The position numbers and the translations under genes are program-made. From positions 186,001-250,000 of the forward strand of contig CAWCTX010000005.1 in the NCBI GenBank assembly GCA_963798505.1: a DNA stretch of 64,000 nucleotides, given 5' to 3'. The notes under the pieces were generated by a model. The model ran no database searches, was not told the DNA's origin, and saw only the letters and a program-made list of their open reading frames with translations. Positions 41,380 through 50,243 of the stretch are shown one piece after another. Each line of letters starts with the position of its first letter. The first letter of the stretch is position 1. This DNA is from CAVWSM01 sp963798505 (GTDB taxonomy: Bacteria > Actinomycetota > Actinomycetes > Jiangellales > Jiangellaceae).

Positions 41380-42383
41380 TGCGCGCCGCGGTGTTCGGTG
41401 CCGGGTCGTGGGGCACCACGTTTTCACTCGTGCTCGCCGACGCCGGCACGGACGTGGTGCTGTGGGGTCGGCGACCCGAGCTCGTCGAGCAGATCAACTC
41501 GACGCACGAGAACCCCGACTATCTTTCCGGCATCGAGATTCCGGCAGGGGTCATGGCCACCAACGACCCGGAGGTGGCCCTCGACGGTGCCGACTTCGTC
41601 GTTCTGGCCGTGCCGTCCCAGACTCTTCGCGACAACCTGACCGGCTGGCTGCCGAGCATCCCGTCACAGGCCGTCCTGGTGAGCCTCATGAAGGGCGTAG
41701 AGCTCGGCACCCGAGAGCGCATGAGCGAGGTCATCCGCGAGGTGACTGGTGCTCCTGCCGAGCGCGTCGCCGTCGTCTCCGGGCCCAACCTGTCCCGTGA
41801 GATCGCCGAGCGGCAGCCCGCCGCCGCCGTCGTCGCGTGCGTCGACGAGTCCGTCGCGCAGCTGCTGCAGAAGGCCTGCCACACGCCGTTCTTCCGGCCC
41901 TACACCAACACCGACGTCGTCGGCGTCGAGCTCGGTGGCGCCACCAAGAACGTCATCGCGTTGGCCGTGGGAATGGCCGATGGGCTTCAGTTCGGGCACA
42001 ACACGAAGGCGTCGGTGATGACGCGTGGTCTGGCCGAGACCACCCGGCTCGGTGTCGTCATGGGCGCCGACCCGTTGACGTTCTCGGGTCTGGCAGGGTT
42101 GGGCGATCTCGTAGCCAGCTGCAGCTCACCGCTGGCGCGCAACCGCACGTTCGGCGAGCTGCTCGGGCGGGGCATGTCCCTGGCAGAGGTGACCGCTGGG
42201 ACCCGGCAGGTGGCAGAGGGCGTCAAGTCCTGCGAGCCGATCCTCGGGCTGGCCTTGGCGCACGGTGTGGAGATGCCGATCGTGGAGATCGTCGTACGGG
42301 TTCTGCGTGGCGAGCACAGCCCCGCCGATGCGCTCGGGCATCTTGTCTCGCGGTCGGCCAAGCCGGAGCGGCACGGGCACTGA
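41379..42383 (+). CDS. gpsA: Glycerol-3-phosphate dehydrogenase [NAD(P)+]
   Basis: 334 residues. Makes sn-glycerol-3-phosphate for phospholipids from DHAP. N-terminal nucleotide motif AVFGAGSWGTTFSLVLADAG. Family blocks VVSGPNLSREIAERQPAAAV, the catalytic lysine region GVELGGATKNVIALAVGMAD, GLAGLGDLVASCSSPLARNR. ATG 41379 overlaps the plsC stop. The last 160 bp overlap the open frame of the convergent lyase gene, but gpsA itself is complete and normal in length. Confidence 0.95.
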   Translation: MRAAVFGAGSWGTTFSLVLADAGTDVVLWGRRPELVEQINSTHENPDYLSGIEIPAGVMATNDPEVALDGADFVVLAVPSQTLRDNLTGWLPSIPSQAVLVSLMKGVELGTRERMSEVIREVTGAPAERVAVVSGPNLSREIAERQPAAAVVACVDESVAQLLQKACHTPFFRPYTNTDVVGVELGGATKNVIALAVGMADGLQFGHNTKASVMTRGLAETTRLGVVMGADPLTFSGLAGLGDLVASCSSPLARNRTFGELLGRGMSLAEVTAGTRQVAEGVKSCEPILGLALAHGVEMPIVEIVVRVLRGEHSPADALGHLVSRSAKPERHGH

Positions 42384-43591
42384 TCGCCGTTGCTCCACTG
42401 TCGTTGCGTTCGTCGCCGGCCGGGCCTGATGGTGCCCGCCTTCGATGTCCCGTCGCGGCTGGGTCGCCTCTCTCCAGGTGGCCGTCCAATGCGAGCGCTG
42501 CGTCGAGGTCGGTCCAGAGGTCTTCGACGTCCTCGATGCCGACGCTGAGGCGGATCAGGGACTCGGGGACCACGTGGGGTTCGGCGGGCCAGCGGCGGCG
42601 GCGTTCCCAGGACGACTCGACGCCGCCGAGGCTGGTCGCGTGGACCCACAATCGGGATGCGGCGCAAGCTGCTTCGGCGGCGGTTGCGCCGCCGGCCAGC
42701 TCGATGGACACGATCGAGCCGAAGGTGGTCATCTGCGCGGCGGCTCTGGCATGTCCGGGGTCGTCGGGGAGGCCGGGGTAGCGCACTCGTTCCACCGATG
42801 GGTGTTGCGAGAGGCGGCGGGCGAGCTCGAGTGCGTTGGCGGCGGAGCGCTCCACCCGGAGGTGCAGGGTGCGCAGGCCGCGCAGCGCGAGCCATGTCTC
42901 CAGCGGGCCGGGGATGTTGCCGTCGAGCTCGCGTCCCTCGCGCAGCCGTTCGGCCAGTGCCTCGTCGGCGGCTACGGCCACGCCGAGCAGCACGTCGGAG
43001 TGACCGGACAGGTACTTCGTCGCGCTGTGCACCACGAGGTCGGCGCCGAGGCGTAGAGGCTGCTGGCCCAGCGGTGTGGCGAACGTGTTGTCGACCGCGA
43101 CCATGGCGCCGGAGGCGTGCGCCGCCGCGATCACCGCCGGCAGGTCGGCCACGCCCAGCATCGGGTTTGTCGGTGACTCGATCCAGAGCAGAGTCGCTCC
43201 GCCGACCGCTGCGGCGACCGCGTTGGTGTCGGTGCCGTCGATGAGTCGTACGCCTGTGCGCCCGGCGGTGTGGAGCCGCTGTAGCTGGCCAAGCGTGCCG
43301 CTGTAGGCGCTTTCCGGCGCCACGACCACACCGCCGGCCGGCACAGTGGCCAGGATTGCCGTCACCGCTGCCATGCCGGAGGCGTAGGCAACCGCATGGC
43401 CGCCCTCCAGATCGCCGACGACCTCCTCGAACGCGATCCAGACCGGGTTGTCGTGTCGCGCGTAGCCGTAGGGACCGCCGGCGTGGAACGTCGAGCTCAG
43501 TGTCACCGGGACATTCACCGGCGCAGCCGGGCACTCCGTCCGGGCGACCCCGTGTCACCAGTCGGGTTGCGGGCGTCAGCTCAGGCTGCAT
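42223..43591 (-). CDS. Cys/Met metabolism PLP-dependent enzyme (cystathionine gamma-synthase/lyase type), frame-disrupted at the N terminus
   Basis: Fold type I PLP enzyme. ATG 43591 gives MQPELTPATRLVTRGRPDGVPG, then one extra base near 43535 shifts into NVPVTLSSTFHAGGPYGYARHDNPVW and the rest. PLP lysine in VVHSATKYLSGHSDVLLGVAV; GHAVAYASGMAAVTAIL; VNPxLGV-like SPTNPMLGVADLP; FGSIVSIELAGGATAAEAAC; SLGGVESSWE. The expected end is near ALALDGH (about 42475), but the frame stays open another 80 codons across gpsA, so the true stop may be lost to another indel. Reaction (synthase versus lyase) not resolvable. Confidence 0.75.
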
Positions 43592-43613
43592 CCGGCGATC
43601 CTGCCAGGCCACG

Positions 43614-45174
43614 TCACCTGGTCGCCCAGGACACCTCGCTGACCGGAGTGAAGTCGATCCCCATCGCCTCCCAGCGCGGACCGTGCATGGCGAGCCGGTC
43701 GACGAAGGCGTCGTAGTCCCGCCGATCCTGTGCGGTCCAACCCACCTCGGCGATCGCGGGTAGCCGCGGGAACGTCATCTGCTCGAGGTCGTCGGACTCG
43801 TCGAGTGTCTCGGTCCACAGCGCGGCCTCCACCCCGAGGACGGCAGATGGGTCGAGGTTTCCCAGATGCGTGGCCGGATCCCAGTCGTACGCCTTCTCGA
43901 CGTCGATGGTGCCCGCCCAGTTGAGGCCGAGCGTCGTGGTCGCGTTGTACTTCATGTCGAGGTAAGCGTGGTCGGCCGGCGACATCACCACCTGAGCGCC
44001 GTCGTCGACCGCAGCCTTGACCGTGAACAGGTCGGCGCTCTGCGCGCCCCAGTACTGAAGCACCGCGCCGGGCACCGGCTCTGCCTCGCCGACCTGGTGC
44101 CAGGCCATGACTGTCTTCCCGTGTCGACCGACCGCCTGCTGGGCTCGGGCCATGAACGCGGAGTACTGCTCGGCGTTGAGGGTGTCGGCCTCGTCGCCGC
44201 CGATGTGCAGGTACGGCCCAGGTGTCATGGCCGCGAGCTGGCCGAGGACGTCGTCGATGAAGTCGTACGTCTGCTGGTTGTCCGTGCACACGGCGCTGAA
44301 CCCGACGCGGATGCCGGTGTAGGGCTGCGCGGCCTGCCCGTCGCAGCTGAGCTCGCCATAGGCCGACAGCGCCGCGTTGGTGTGCCCCGGCAGGTCGATC
44401 TCGGGTACGAGTGTGATGAACCTCGACCGCGCGTACGCGACGAGGTCGCGGTAGTCGTCCTGCGTGTAGAAGCCGCCCGCCGTCCCGCCGACCTCGGTCG
44501 CCGCGCCCACCTCGGTGAGCCGCGGCCAGCCGTCGATCGCGATGCGCCAGCCCTGGTCGTCGGACAGGTGCAGGTGCAGGTGGTTGACCTTGTAGAGCGC
44601 GATCTGGTCGATGAACGTCTTGACTTCGTCGACCGTGAAGAAGTGGCGCGCGACGTCGAGCATGACGCCGCGGTGCGCGAATCGAGGCTCGTCCCTGATC
44701 TGCACTCCCGGCACCGTCCACGGTCCCTGCTCCGGCGGCAGGAGCTGACGGAGCGTCTGGATTCCGCGGAACAGACCCTGTGGGGTCGGTGCGGAAAGGC
44801 TGATGCCGTCGGAGTCGACGTCGAGCTCGTACGACTCCGGCGGACCGTCACCCGTGACCTCCAGTCTGATGCCTTCGGAGGTGTCTGACCCTGCCTCGAT
44901 GGGCAGCGGCTGCCCGGTCGATGGGCGGAGCAGATCAGCGAGGTAGCCGGCGACGCCTCTGGCTTCCGCGGTGTCCGTGTGCCGGATCACGGTCGCCGCG
45001 TCGATCTCGTACGCCTCCTCGTCGGGTCGTCACCTCGGTCGGCAACGGCACAAGCCCGAGCGCGGCGGTGTCGCTGTCGACAGGCGGCTCATCGTCGCGG
45101 TTGAGCCACCAGCCACCCACCCCCGCGGCCACGAGACCGGCGGCGACGAGCATGGCGGTGAGGCGTCTGCGCAT
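43614..45174 (-). CDS. GH20 beta-N-acetylhexosaminidase, membrane-anchored (one apparent frameshift)
   Basis: About 520 codons. Begins MRRRLTAMLVAAGLVAAGVGGWWLNRDD, a signal-anchor with no lipobox cysteine. After LVPLPTEVTT an extra C near 45020 breaks the frame, which resumes as YEIDAATVIRHTDTAEARG. GH20b domain, then the catalytic barrel: HRGVMLDVARHFFTVDEVKT, HLHLHLSDDQGWRIAIDGWP, VPEIDLPGHTNAALSAYGEL, and the catalytic Asp-Glu pair in YLHIGGDEADTLNAEQY. Removes terminal GlcNAc/GalNAc from chitin or peptidoglycan fragments outside the cell. Divergent from ddl with an 83-bp gap. Confidence 0.85.
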
Positions 45175-45257
45175 AACAGGAAATAATCTTTAGAGATCGT
45201 CTCCGTGTCCAGCACAATCCCAAGAGGCGGGACGACCGCAGGGTAGGGTCGACCGCG

Positions 45258-46364
45258 ATGAATGCGCAGCGCAAGCCCCGGGTGGCCGTCGTCTTCGGCG
45301 GCCGCAGCTCCGAGCACGCCGTCTCCTGCATCACGGCGGGCAGCGTGCTTCAGGCAATCGACCGCGAGATGTACGACGTGGTGCCGATCGGCATCACGGC
45401 CCAGGGCAAGTGGGTGCCGGCACCCGATGACAGCGCGCGCCTGGCGATCATCGAGGGCAGGCTGCCGGCGGTCGAGGACGTTCCGGGCGAGGTTGCCCTG
45501 TCGTCCGGTCGCGAGCTCGTGCTGCAGGAGCCCGGTGCCGTGCCTCGGTCGTTGGGCGTCATCGACGTCGTGCTGCCGTTGCTGCACGGCCCGTACGGCG
45601 AGGACGGCACGCTGCAAGGGCTGCTCGAGATGGCCGACGTGCGCTATGTCGGGTCGGGCGTCATGGCCAGCGCCGTCGGCATGGACAAGCACTACATGAA
45701 GCTCGTGCTGGCCGGGCAGGGCCTGCCCGTGTGCCGCTACGTCGTCGTCGACTCGTCCGAGTGGAAGCACGACCCGGCAGCCGTCGTCGACGCGATCGAG
45801 TCGCTGCACTGGCCGGTGTTCGTCAAGCCGGCGCGTGGCGGGTCGAGCATCGGCATCAGCAAGGTGTCTCGGCCGGAGGAGCTCGCCACCGCCATCGCGC
45901 TCGCGCAGGAGCATGACCGAAAGGTGCTCGTCGAGGAGTTCGTGCCCGGCCGGGAGATCGAGTGCGCCGTCCTCGAGGGAGACAACGGCTCGCCGCCCGA
46001 CACGTCAGTGCTCGGTGAGATTCAGGTCGACTCGGCCCACGAGTTCTACGACTTCGAGGCGAAGTACCTCCCCGACCAGAACACCGTCCTCGACATCCCC
46101 GCCGGTCTGGACGAGCGCACCGCAGCCGAGATCCAGCGACTGGCCGCGCGCGCGTTCACCGTGCTGTCCTGCGACAGCCTCGCGCGCGTCGACTTCTTCC
46201 TGCGCCATGACGGGTCGATCGTGGTCAACGAGGTCAACACCATGCCGGGGTTCACGCCGACCTCGATGTTCCCGTTGCTGTGGGCCGCGAGCGGCATTCC
46301 CTACCCGGCGCTGGTCTCACGGCTGCTGCGCACCGCGCTGGCCCGCCCTGCCGGCCTTCGCTGA
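45258..46364 (+). CDS. ddl: D-alanine--D-alanine ligase
   Basis: ATP-grasp ligase producing the D-Ala-D-Ala end of peptidoglycan precursors. 368 residues: VAVVFGGRSSEHAVSCITAG at the start, GPYGEDGTLQGLLEMADVRY, PVFVKPARGGSSIGISKVSR (grasp loop), LVEEFVPGREIECAVLEG, and RVDFFLRHDGSIVVNEVNTMPGFTPTSMF with metal-binding E and N. ATG 45258. Intact. Convergent with the DUF3515 gene 10 bp later. Confidence 0.95.
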   Translation: MNAQRKPRVAVVFGGRSSEHAVSCITAGSVLQAIDREMYDVVPIGITAQGKWVPAPDDSARLAIIEGRLPAVEDVPGEVALSSGRELVLQEPGAVPRSLGVIDVVLPLLHGPYGEDGTLQGLLEMADVRYVGSGVMASAVGMDKHYMKLVLAGQGLPVCRYVVVDSSEWKHDPAAVVDAIESLHWPVFVKPARGGSSIGISKVSRPEELATAIALAQEHDRKVLVEEFVPGREIECAVLEGDNGSPPDTSVLGEIQVDSAHEFYDFEAKYLPDQNTVLDIPAGLDERTAAEIQRLAARAFTVLSCDSLARVDFFLRHDGSIVVNEVNTMPGFTPTSMFPLLWAASGIPYPALVSRLLRTALARPAGLR

Positions 46365-46374
46365 CCCGCTGACG

Positions 46375-46818
46375 TCACTCGACGACGGGCACCGTGCTCT
46401 TGATGGCCTCCGCCATATCGGCGAGCAGCGTCGCCTCAGGCGCGTAGTCGTCCGGCACGGCAACCTCGATGTAGACCTCACGATCGATGGTGGTGAAGAA
46501 GTACCCACCGTCGCCCTCGACGGGCAGCCACACGACGCCGTCGACGTCGTACACCTGGGCGTCGGGCCGGTAGTCCGCCGGCGCCGGCACGCCGCATCGC
46601 AGGATCACCGCGGGATCGCCCCAGGCCGCGGTGAGCCCGTTGTCGGGGTCGACCTCTCGGGAGACCGCATCGCCGACCAGGTCCGGTAGCGCGGCCACGA
46701 GGTCACGACAGATCTGCTCGCTGCCGGCCTGTGGCTCGTACGACTCGACGTCGACGGCACCCCAAGAACAACCCGCGACCAGAAAGACGGCCGCCACTGC
46801 GGGAAGCAGCCTTGTCAG
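46375..46818 (-). CDS. DUF3515 family lipoprotein
   Basis: About 147 residues. Lipoprotein signal LTRLLPAVAAVFLVAGCSWG with lipobox LVAGC. The mature part (YEPQAGSEQICRDLVAALPD; VSREVDPDNGLTAAWGDPAV; LRCGVPAPADYRP; GVVWLPVEGDGGYFFTTIDR) matches DUF3515, an actinobacterial family of unknown role. No ATG/GTG/TTG gives a proper signal peptide. CTG 46818 overlaps the stop of the upstream Lrp-like gene (CTGA) and gives a complete signal peptide, so I take this rare start; the alternative GTG 46797 would leave too short a signal. Confidence 0.75.
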   Translation of the reverse strand: MTRLLPAVAAVFLVAGCSWGAVDVESYEPQAGSEQICRDLVAALPDLVGDAVSREVDPDNGLTAAWGDPAVILRCGVPAPADYRPDAQVYDVDGVVWLPVEGDGGYFFTTIDREVYIEVAVPDDYAPEATLLADMAEAIKSTVPVVE

Positions 46819-47051
46819 ATGTGCACCACCGGGCAGGTGAGCGTGCGGGTGATGCCGGGGACGCCCTGAACCTGGGCGACGACGAGCTTGCCGAGCTCGT
46901 CGACGTTGCGGGCTTCGGCACGGACGATGACGTCGTAGGGACCGGTGACGTCCTCGGCCAGGGTCACGCCCTGGATCTCGCCGACCTGGCGCGCGACGTC
47001 GGCGGCCTTGCCCACCTCGGTCTGGATGAGGATGTAGGCCTGAACAACCAC
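46815..47051 (-). CDS. Stand-alone Lrp/AsnC ligand-binding (RAM) domain protein
   Basis: 78 residues from GTG 47051, preceded by GGGAGGGCGGAC. It is only the RAM effector domain: VVVQAYILIQTEVGKAADVA, DVTGPYDVIVRAEARNVDEL, VQGVPGITRTLTCPVVHI. It has no helix-turn-helix, so it cannot bind DNA alone; such short proteins form decamers or modify full-length Lrp proteins, ligand probably an amino acid. Overlaps the DUF3515 start and is divergent from thiL, an arrangement common in actinomycetes. Confidence 0.85.
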   Translation of the reverse strand: MVVQAYILIQTEVGKAADVARQVGEIQGVTLAEDVTGPYDVIVRAEARNVDELGKLVVAQVQGVPGITRTLTCPVVHI

Positions 47052-47130
47052 GTCCGCCCTCCCGACGACACAATGTCCGTTGCGACTGCGGGTCAACCTA
47101 CAGCCTTGATCCGGGAGGTGGGAAAAGCAC

Positions 47131-48075
47131 GTGCAGCAGACCATCGGCGGACTGGGTGAATTCGGGCTCATCGACGCTGTCACCACGCGGCTGCCGCAGA
47201 GCGGAGTCGTGCTGCTCGGGCCTGGTGACGACGCGGCCATCGTGGCGGCGGAGGACGGGCGGGTCGTTGCCACGACCGACTTCATGATCGAGGGGCGGCA
47301 CTTCCGCCGCGCCTGGGCGGAGCCCTACGACATCGGCCGCAAGGCCGCCGCCCGCAACCTCGCGGATGTGGCCGCGATGGGCGGGCGGGCGACGGCACTG
47401 CTGGTCGGGTTCGCGGCGCCCGCCGAGCTCGAGTCGTCATGGGCGCTGTCGTTCACCGACGGCCTGCGCGACGAAGCCGAGATCGTCGGAGCCTCGATCG
47501 TGGGCGGCGACGTGTCGTCCGCTGACGTGATCGTCGTATCGGTCACGGCTCTGGGGACGTTGGACGGCCGTGCGCCACTGACGCGATCCGGTGCCCGACC
47601 CGGCGATGTGGTCGCCGTCTGCGGTCGGCTCGGCTGGGCCGCAGCCGGATTGGCCGTACTCGGTCGTGGGTTTCGCTCACCCCGGGTCGTGGTGGAGGCA
47701 CACCGGCGACCTCAGCCTCCGTACGGCGCAGGTCCGCAGGCTGCCGAGCTCGGTGCGACCGCGCTCATCGACGTCAGCGACGGGCTGCTCGCGGACCTCG
47801 GGCACATCGCGGACGCGAGCGGGGTGGCGATCGACGTCGAGTCGGCGGTCTTCGAGATCGCCCAGCCGCTGCGGGATGTGGGGGCCGCCGTGGGATCGGA
47901 CCCGTTGGCCTTCGTGCTCACCGGCGGCGACGACCACGCACTGGCGGGGTGTTTCCCGGAAGGGACGACGCTGCCGGAGGAGTGGCTCGTCATCGGCCGC
48001 GTCAGCGAGGGTGCCGGCGTCACCGTGGACGGAGTCTCCTACGAAGGCCCACCCGGCCACGAGCACTTCCGCTGA
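47131..48075 (+). CDS. thiL: Thiamine-monophosphate kinase
   Basis: Phosphorylates thiamine phosphate to thiamine diphosphate. 314 residues: GEFGLIDAVTTRLPQSG, GPGDDAAIVAAEDGRVVATT (metal Asp cluster), RKAAARNLADVAAMGGRATA, IVGGDVSSADVIVVSVTALG, TALIDVSDGLLADLGHIADA and LTGGDDHALAGCFPEG. GTG 47131 follows GGGAGGTGGG. Convergent with rpmB across a 30-bp-arm hairpin. Intact. Confidence 0.94.
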   Translation: MQQTIGGLGEFGLIDAVTTRLPQSGVVLLGPGDDAAIVAAEDGRVVATTDFMIEGRHFRRAWAEPYDIGRKAAARNLADVAAMGGRATALLVGFAAPAELESSWALSFTDGLRDEAEIVGASIVGGDVSSADVIVVSVTALGTLDGRAPLTRSGARPGDVVAVCGRLGWAAAGLAVLGRGFRSPRVVVEAHRRPQPPYGAGPQAAELGATALIDVSDGLLADLGHIADASGVAIDVESAVFEIAQPLRDVGAAVGSDPLAFVLTGGDDHALAGCFPEGTTLPEEWLVIGRVSEGAGVTVDGVSYEGPPGHEHFR

Positions 48076-48106
48076 CGGCGTTGAGAGACCGACCGACCGC
48101 CGACGA

Positions 48107-48177
48107 ACCGTGTTGATCATGGCAAAGGCGTGATCATTCTTCGAGTTTGATCACGTCTTCGCCATGATCAACACGGT
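48107..48177. terminator. Longest intergenic hairpin, between thiL and rpmB
   Basis: Left arm 48107-48136 and right arm 48148-48177, 30 nt each: 28 Watson-Crick pairs, one G-U, one A-C mismatch, 11-nt loop. The outer 17 bp (ACCGTGTTGATCATGGC) are perfect and contain TGATCA; the inner 8 bp (CGTGATCA) are perfect too. Between convergent genes, no U-tract. Confidence 0.75.
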
Positions 48178-48251
48178 CGTTGGGGACGCGTACGACGAAA
48201 AGCCGGCCCACACGAGGTGGACCGGCTCCGACGGCCGAGGGCCGGACTAGG

Positions 48252-48449
48252 TCAGCGGGTGACCTGCCGGTTGACCTTGCCGGCCTTGAGGCACGAGGTG
48301 CAGACGTTGAGCCGCTTCGGCGTGCGGCCGACCATGGCGCGCACACGCTGGATGTTGGGGTTCCAGCGGCGGCGGGTGCGGCGGTGCGAGAACGAGATGC
48401 TGTTGCCGAAGCCCGGCCCCTTGCCGCAGACGTCGCAGGTGGCAGCCAC
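48252..48449 (-). CDS. rpmB: 50S ribosomal protein L28
   Basis: 65 residues: MAATCDVCGKGPGFGNSISF, SHRRTRRRWNPNIQRVRAMV, LNVCTSCLKAGKVNRQVTR. Both zinc CxxC pairs (CDVC and CTSC) are present, so it is the zinc-binding C+ form. Start at 48449 with GGAGTC upstream on the minus strand. Divergent from the DAK2 kinase gene. Confidence 0.95.
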   Translation of the reverse strand: MAATCDVCGKGPGFGNSISFSHRRTRRRWNPNIQRVRAMVGRTPKRLNVCTSCLKAGKVNRQVTR

Positions 48450-48622
48450 GGGAGACTCCTAGAGCCGAAGTGAGGGGGTACGGACAACCGTGCCCGGGTC
48501 CGGGCAACCCCGAAAGAATACCCGCTGCGGCGCCAGCGCCCAAAACCGAGGCGCGGGGGCCCCGCCAAGCGTCCGGACTGGCGACTACCCTGCCCAGAGA
48601 TCTCCACGGGAAGGAGCAGCCG

Positions 48623-50243
48623 GTGCGCAGGGTCCTCGATGGGCAGCTCGTGCGCCGGTGGTTGGTGGCATCGCTGGCCGCGCTCGGCGCAGCGCGCGAG
48701 GAGATCGACGCGCTCAACGTCTACCCCGTCCCCGACGGCGACACCGGCACCAACCTCTTCCTGACCGTCGAGGCAGCGGTGCAGGCCGCCGACCCGATTC
48801 CCGACCACGACGTGCCGACGCTCGTGCGGGCGGCGGCGCGCGGTGCGCTCCTCGGCGCCCGCGGCAACTCCGGCGTGATCTTGAGCCAGCTCCTTCGGGG
48901 GATCTCGGAGTCCATTGCGCGCGCCACGGGTGCCGGCCGGTCGCTCACGCCGGCCGACTTCGCGCAGGCCCTGCGCGAGGCGGCCGAGCTCGGCTACGCC
49001 GCGGTCGCCCACCCGGTTGAGGGGACGATGCTGACCGTCGCGCGCGCGGCGGCCGACGGCGCCACCGCCGCCGCTGCGGCCGACGGCTCGCTCGTCGACG
49101 TGGTGTCGGCCGCCGCACGTGACGCCACTGCGGCTCTGGAGCGCACACCCGACCAGCTCGAGGTGCTCCGCCGTGCCGGGGTCGTCGATGCCGGCGGCAG
49201 GGGCGTCTGCGTGATCCTCGACGCGCTCGAGAGTGTTCTGACCGGCCGCCGAGCCCTGTCGGCCCCAGGACGGCTGACCTCGAGTCCGATCCAGGTTGCG
49301 CGCGGCGTCGACGAGCTCGGCGGCGAGGGCCCCGCCTATGAGGTGATCTACCTGCTCGCATGCCGACGACTCCGCAATCCCCCCGCTGCGAGAGGCACTG
49401 GAGCCGCTCGGCGACTCGCTGGTCGTCGTCGGCGGCGACGGTCTGTGGAACGTGCATGTTCACGTCGACGACGCCGGCGCCGCGGTCGAGGCGGGCATGG
49501 CGGCGGGTCACCCGCACCGCATCCGCATCACTGGCTTCGCCGACCGGCTCGGCGGTCAAGCAGGCGCCCGGCAGCGCAGCGCCTTGCGCCGCGTGGTCGC
49601 CGTGGCCGCCGGCGACGGCTTGGCCAAGCTGTTCAGGGAGGCGCGCGCCGAGGTCGTCCGCACGGCACCCACCCACCGGCCGTCCACCGGCGAGATCCTC
49701 GCCGCCGTCGAGGCGACGGGCGCCGCCGAGGTCGTGGTGCTCCCCAACGACCCGCACGTCGTCGCGGCCGCCGAGGCGGCAGCAGCCGAGGCGGCGGTGC
49801 AGGGCATCCGGGTGGCGGTGCTGCCGACCCGGGCCCAGATCCAGGGCATCGCTGCCGTCGCCGTCCACGACCCCGGCCGCTCTTTCGACGCCGACGTCGT
49901 TGCCATGACAACCGCGGCCGGTCTGGCCCGCCACGGCGGTGTCACCGTCGCGACCCGGCAGGCCGTGACGAGCGCCGGCGTCTGCCAGCCAGGTGACTGT
50001 CTGGGGGCCGTGGGCGGCGACTTCGTCGTCATCGCGCCGACCCCCGTGGAAGCGGCAACCGAGGTGCTCGAGCGGTTGCTGGCCGTCGGCGGCGAGCTCG
50101 TCACCATCGTGTCGGGCGAGGGCGCCGACGACGAGCTCGTCGCCGCAGTCGCGACGCACGTACGACGTGGCCACCCCGAGGTCGACGTCGACGTACGCGA
50201 GGGCGGGCAGCCGCGCTATCTGCTCTTGCTGGGGGTCGAGTGA
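48623..50243 (+). CDS. DAK2 domain protein, fatty-acid-kinase FakA/YloV-like (one apparent frameshift)
   Basis: About 540 codons from GTG 48623 (AAGGAG upstream). N-terminal DhaL-like ATP domain: ALNVYPVPDGDTGTNLFLTV, ARGNSGVILSQLLRGISESI, GVVDAGGRGVCVILDALES. After YEVIYLL one extra base near 49357 shifts the frame into DSAIPPLREALEPLGDSLVV and GDGLWNVHVHVDDAGAAVEA, the middle domain, then the C-terminal DegV-like half (VVLPNDPHVVAAAEAAA; GGDFVVIAPT). FakA phosphorylates fatty acids with a FakB partner; in actinomycetes the role is less clear. The stop overlaps recG (TGATG), as in many actinobacterial genomes. Confidence 0.85.

Noticed and set aside
45175..45257. DasR (GlcNAc regulon) operator upstream of the GH20 gene
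   Set aside because: Looked for an ACTGGTCTAGACCAGT-like site; none is present in the 83-bp gap.
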